Source: Flavobacteriaceae bacterium
GTDB taxonomy: Bacteria > Bacteroidota > Bacteroidia > Flavobacteriales > Flavobacteriaceae
Assembly: GCA_024640565.1 (NCBI GenBank)
Contig: JAHEET010000006.1
Span: forward strand, 209,967-273,966
Reading direction: 5' to 3'
Length of the DNA stretch: 64,000 bases
Of this stretch, positions 61,250 to 64,000 are shown one piece after another. The number at the start of each line of letters is the position of its first letter. Within the stretch, counting starts at the first letter, position 1. The translations under genes were made by a program, and so were the position numbers. The notes under the pieces were generated by a model. It was not told the origin of the DNA. It made no database searches and saw only the letters and a program-made list of their open reading frames with translations.

Positions 61250-62965
61250 TTATTTTTTCCCATTCACAATTTGATCTGCCATCTTTAAAGCATTGTATGC
61301 ATTTACGATACGCCCTGAAACAGATAAATCTGAAAATGATACTTTGTCTCCTGTTGGATTTTCTCTTGATTGCGATCCTGGTTTGATGACTTCAAAATTA
61401 ATTTTTACGCCCGAATTCATCAAAATATGTTTTACTTGAATTGCCGATAACTGAGGATAGTAGGAACGAACTAGTGCAGCAACACCTGCAGCGGAAGGTG
61501 CAGCCATAGAGGTTCCACTATTGGGTGCATAGGTGTCTTTTGGCATGGTTGCATAGATGTCAACCCCTGGTGCAAATACATCTACATTTACCTTCCCATA
61601 GTTGGAAAAGTTTGCAGGTAAATTTTCATTATAATTGAGGCTCATTGCGCCAACAGTTAAAACATTGTCTGAGATTTCATTGATGAAATCGGGAGCATCT
61701 GTTGGAAAAGTCGCTTCAACATCAATATTTGCCCCATCATTACCGGCAGCATTTACTAATAAAACATCTTTTTTGGCAGCATAACGAATGGCTTCTAATA
61801 CCCATTCCATATTGGGTGATTGTCCTTTACCAAAACTCATATTAATTACTTTTGCCCCATTATCTACTGCATATCGAATTCCCAATGCCACATCTTTGTC
61901 GTGCTCGTCTCCATCTGGCACCACTCTTACTGCCATAATTTTTACATTTTTGGCTACCCCATTTACACCTTTGTCGTTGTTTCTTGATGCTGCTACAATT
62001 CCAGCTACATGAGTACCATGGCTTTCTAAATCTTTTGAACCAATCACATTATTGTTTCCATAATCGGTGTCGGTAATGTCGTATAAATCATCGCCCATGG
62101 TTTGACGTGCGTCAAAATCTAAATCGAAATGCTTTGTTCTTTCAACACCAGCCATATAGTCTAACAGCCCTTTTTGATAATCTAAAAGACTTGCTTCGGT
62201 CATTCCTCTGTTTAAAATATTGACAACATCGGCAATTTGTTCAGCAACTTTTGGATCTCCTGGCTTTACTACTTTTAAGTCTTCTAAGGTGAAATTCTCT
62301 TTTCCAAGGAAGGTTTTTACAGCGTTAAAACTTTCTCTAAGTTGATTCAATCGTTGCTTGGTATTGTTTAAATTTTCTTTTTCCTTTGCTTTTCTATCTG
62401 CAGCTTTAGAAAATGCTGCTTTGTCCTTTAAAAATTGAGCAAATGCCGCTTGTTCAGCTTCTGGAATCTCGGAAGCTGTTTTATCGCCATACTTTTTCAT
62501 CCCTCTTTTAACAATTCTAGTAATTTCTAATTGATCGGAATTTACAATACGACCATCTTTGCTTCCAATAAAATTCCAGCCATGAATATCATCAACGTAA
62601 CCATTCTGATCATCATCAATATTATTGCCTGCAATTTCATTTGGATTTACCCAAGCTACTTCTTTTAAATCTTCATGAGATACATCTACCCCAGAATCTG
62701 CGATCCCCACAATTACTTCTTGCCCTTTTTTGCCCTCTAAAAACTGATATGCTTTTGCGATACTCATTCCTGGGATAGAGTCTTTTTCTAAATCTGCATG
62801 ACTCCAGCGATGAGTCTCATCTTCGGACAAAGCTGCTTTCTTAGCAGTAACATTGATCGTGTTTACGGTTCCACTAGGAACAGGTATAGCGGTAATAGGT
62901 GTTTTACAGCTTGATAAGATAGAAACAGCTATTGCTGTATAAAAAATAGATTTTAATGTGCTCAT
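61250..62965 (-). CDS. S8 (subtilisin-like) serine protease lipoprotein with large insertion
   Basis: 571 residues. Lipoprotein signal ILSSCKT (Cys20). Catalytic triad: Asp90 in GIADSGVDVSHEDL, His316 in LESHGTHVAGIVAA and Ser in YAPNSGTSMAAPSAAGVAAL (about 488). The Asp-to-His distance is about 226 residues against some 30-40 in subtilisin; the extra part (about 140-300) is Lys/Glu-rich and partly coiled-coil. No pro-domain of the I9 type is visible. It is followed by the M1 peptidase gene (65 bases) and starts 8 bases after the MBL gene, so the three form one operon. Confidence 0.92.
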   Translation of the reverse strand: MSTLKSIFYTAIAVSILSSCKTPITAIPVPSGTVNTINVTAKKAALSEDETHRWSHADLEKDSIPGMSIAKAYQFLEGKKGQEVIVGIADSGVDVSHEDLKEVAWVNPNEIAGNNIDDDQNGYVDDIHGWNFIGSKDGRIVNSDQLEITRIVKRGMKKYGDKTASEIPEAEQAAFAQFLKDKAAFSKAADRKAKEKENLNNTKQRLNQLRESFNAVKTFLGKENFTLEDLKVVKPGDPKVAEQIADVVNILNRGMTEASLLDYQKGLLDYMAGVERTKHFDLDFDARQTMGDDLYDITDTDYGNNNVIGSKDLESHGTHVAGIVAASRNNDKGVNGVAKNVKIMAVRVVPDGDEHDKDVALGIRYAVDNGAKVINMSFGKGQSPNMEWVLEAIRYAAKKDVLLVNAAGNDGANIDVEATFPTDAPDFINEISDNVLTVGAMSLNYNENLPANFSNYGKVNVDVFAPGVDIYATMPKDTYAPNSGTSMAAPSAAGVAALVRSYYPQLSAIQVKHILMNSGVKINFEVIKPGSQSRENPTGDKVSFSDLSVSGRIVNAYNALKMADQIVNGKK

Positions 62966-62972
62966 AATAGTA

Positions 62973-63818
62973 TTAATTAAATAGGTCTGTGAATTTATGG
63001 GTTTGATGGAGTCGTACTCCTTTTTCTGTATGTTTTACGGTACAAAGCTCGTTGTAAGTATCGTGCTCTAAAAAAAGATAATAATTTTTGTCTGCGGCTT
63101 CCTTTAAAAAAGCGGCTTTTTCAGTGATTGTTAGTAGGGGTCTTGTGTCATACCCCATTACATATGGCAATGGAATGTGGCCAACAGTAGGAAGTAAATC
63201 GGCCATAAAAACGATGGTTTTGTCTTGGTATGTGATTTTTGGCAACATTTGTTTTTCAGTATGCCCGTCCATCAATAGAACGTCAAATCCTATTTGGTCT
63301 TTGGCATTCTGTTGGATAAAATTTAACTGCCCATTTTGTTGAATTGGGAGAATATTTTCCGTTAAAAAAGACGCTTTTTCTCTTGGATTTGGTTCCGTTG
63401 CCCAATTCCAATGGGCTTCATTCGACCAAACTTTTGCATTTTTAAAGGCAGGTTGCAAGAGTGTTTTTGCTTGGTTAAACTCAATAACTCCACCACAGTG
63501 ATCAAAGTGTAAATGGGTTAAAAAAACATCGGTAATAGCGTCTCTGTGAAAACCATGTTTTGCCAAAGAAGCGTCTAAGGAGAAATCTCCAAATAAATAA
63601 TAATATCCAAAAAACTTTTGAGATTGTTTGTTTCCCAAACCGGTATCAATTAAAGTCAATCGATCGCCATCTTCTATAAGTAGACAACGCATGCTCATGT
63701 CTATTAGGTTGTTTGCGTCTGCAGGATTTGTTTTTTGCCAAATCGTTTTAGGCACAACACCAAACATAGCACCTCCGTCTAACTTAAAATTTCCTGTTTC
63801 TATTGGGTACAATTTCAT
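62973..63818 (-). CDS. MBL-fold metallo-hydrolase
   Basis: About 281 residues, metallo-beta-lactamase superfamily. Metal-ligand motif TDVFLTHLHFDHCGGVIEF (HxHxDH, about residues 108-113), a preceding RCLLIEDGDRLTLIDTGLG, DVLLMDGHTEKQMLPKI and the late histidine in FLEHDTYNEL. It resembles quorum-quenching-type lactonases and general MBL hydrolases; the substrate is not known. I start at the ATG at 63816-63818 (MKLYPIETGNFKLDGGAMFG), three codons inside the longest frame. CATATTTG, one mismatch from a -7 box, lies just ahead. Confidence 0.86.
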   Translation of the reverse strand: MKLYPIETGNFKLDGGAMFGVVPKTIWQKTNPADANNLIDMSMRCLLIEDGDRLTLIDTGLGNKQSQKFFGYYYLFGDFSLDASLAKHGFHRDAITDVFLTHLHFDHCGGVIEFNQAKTLLQPAFKNAKVWSNEAHWNWATEPNPREKASFLTENILPIQQNGQLNFIQQNAKDQIGFDVLLMDGHTEKQMLPKITYQDKTIVFMADLLPTVGHIPLPYVMGYDTRPLLTITEKAAFLKEAADKNYYLFLEHDTYNELCTVKHTEKGVRLHQTHKFTDLFN

Positions 63819-63956
63819 CCACAACAAATATGCAGAAAAAACGCCACTTTTTTGCTAATAAAATGTGAAATATTGAAAGCATAGCGTGTTTTATAATTCG
63901 TTCTTACTAATTGAATTGCAGCATAAAAGAAACCGTACTTAAAAGCATACTACAAA

Positions 63957-63987
63957 AAAAAACGCTTCAATTTCTTGAAGCGTTTTT
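63957..63987 (-). terminator. Intrinsic terminator of a gene beyond the right edge
   Basis: AAAAACGCTTCAA / TTGAAGCGTTTTT stem (63958-63970 with 63975-63987). The minus strand ends in a longer T-run, so it most likely ends a minus-strand transcript coming from outside the window. Confidence 0.75.
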
Positions 63988-64000
63988 GAGGTGTCGAGCG
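63988..64000 (-). tRNA. Possible 3' end of a tRNA gene (cut by window edge)
   Basis: The last 13 bases read CGCTCGACACCTC on the minus strand, which could be the 3' T-stem strand and acceptor strand of a tRNA (perhaps tRNA-Cys, with a U discriminator after CGACACC). The terminator that follows at once fits an RNA gene end. Too little sequence for a firm call. Confidence 0.3.

Noticed and set aside
1..64000. CRISPR array, insertion sequence, prophage or integrative element
   Set aside because: I saw no regularly spaced repeats, transposase or integrase frames, phage genes or attachment-site duplications; gene order looks like ordinary flavobacterial core genome.

Overview
The window is chromosomal DNA from a low-GC member of the Flavobacteriaceae (phylum Bacteroidota), probably marine. 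Supporting signs are genes found only in this phylum (sprA, gldD, gldE), Bacteroidota-type outer-membrane proteins with CarboxypepD_reg-like N-termini, repeated TAnnTTTG promoter boxes, and almost no Shine-Dalgarno sequences. Most of it is a well-packed housekeeping region. I see no prophage, insertion sequence, CRISPR array or complete RNA gene.

Layout. 1-3034: the end of a tRNA-dihydrouridine synthase gene and a helicase with HRDC and HTH modules. 3155-10200: a PiT phosphate transporter, the decayed remains of a phosphate-selective porin, and a TonB-dependent receptor paired with a beta-helix lipoprotein. 10274-12889: a small secreted repeat protein, tsaB and a TolC-family protein. 13009-18030: a cytochrome oxidase accessory operon (ctaB, two subunit III genes, subunit IV, SCO, DUF420). 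18236-21202: an acetyltransferase, deoC and two tandem TonB proteins. 21248-32211: vanZ-like, gcvH, the giant type IX secretion translocon gene sprA, ruvA and maeB. 32472-40893: a DUF5686 outer-membrane protein and a nearly complete molybdenum cofactor cluster (moaD, moaE, moeB-like, mobA, moaC, moeA, moaA). 40928-46696: waaA, rpmA, rplU and an active/inactive pair of M16 peptidases. 46778-49309: an EamA transporter, a metal-binding lipoprotein and heme A synthase. 49317-55039: gldD, gldE, ssb, mutY, HU, a 29-residue basic protein and an RNase G gene with a structured leader. 55134-63818: trhO, asd, a ferredoxin-type reductase, LysE, an M1 and an S8 lipoprotein protease, and an MBL hydrolase. 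The right edge seems to touch the 3' end of a tRNA gene.

How the genes fit together. ctaB and ctaA make heme O and then heme A for the oxidase whose subunits III and IV are encoded here; subunits I and II are not in the window. SprA, GldD and GldE belong to type IX secretion and gliding, and the two TonB proteins can energise receptors such as the one at 6201-8918. The moa/moe/mob genes cover the route from GTP to the nucleotide form of molybdenum cofactor, although no molybdoenzyme is present.

The most notable observations are: a phosphate porin pseudogene beside an intact PiT gene; a 29-codon basic gene between HU and RNase G that resembles the bS22/AURKAIP1-COX24 ribosomal peptides; a MobA protein carrying a degenerate MobB-like N-terminal half; apparently leaderless moaD and moaE with colliding gene ends; a two-hairpin RNase G leader; and a cysteine-free SCO-like protein in the oxidase operon. 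I found no clear evidence of a wholly new multi-gene system.
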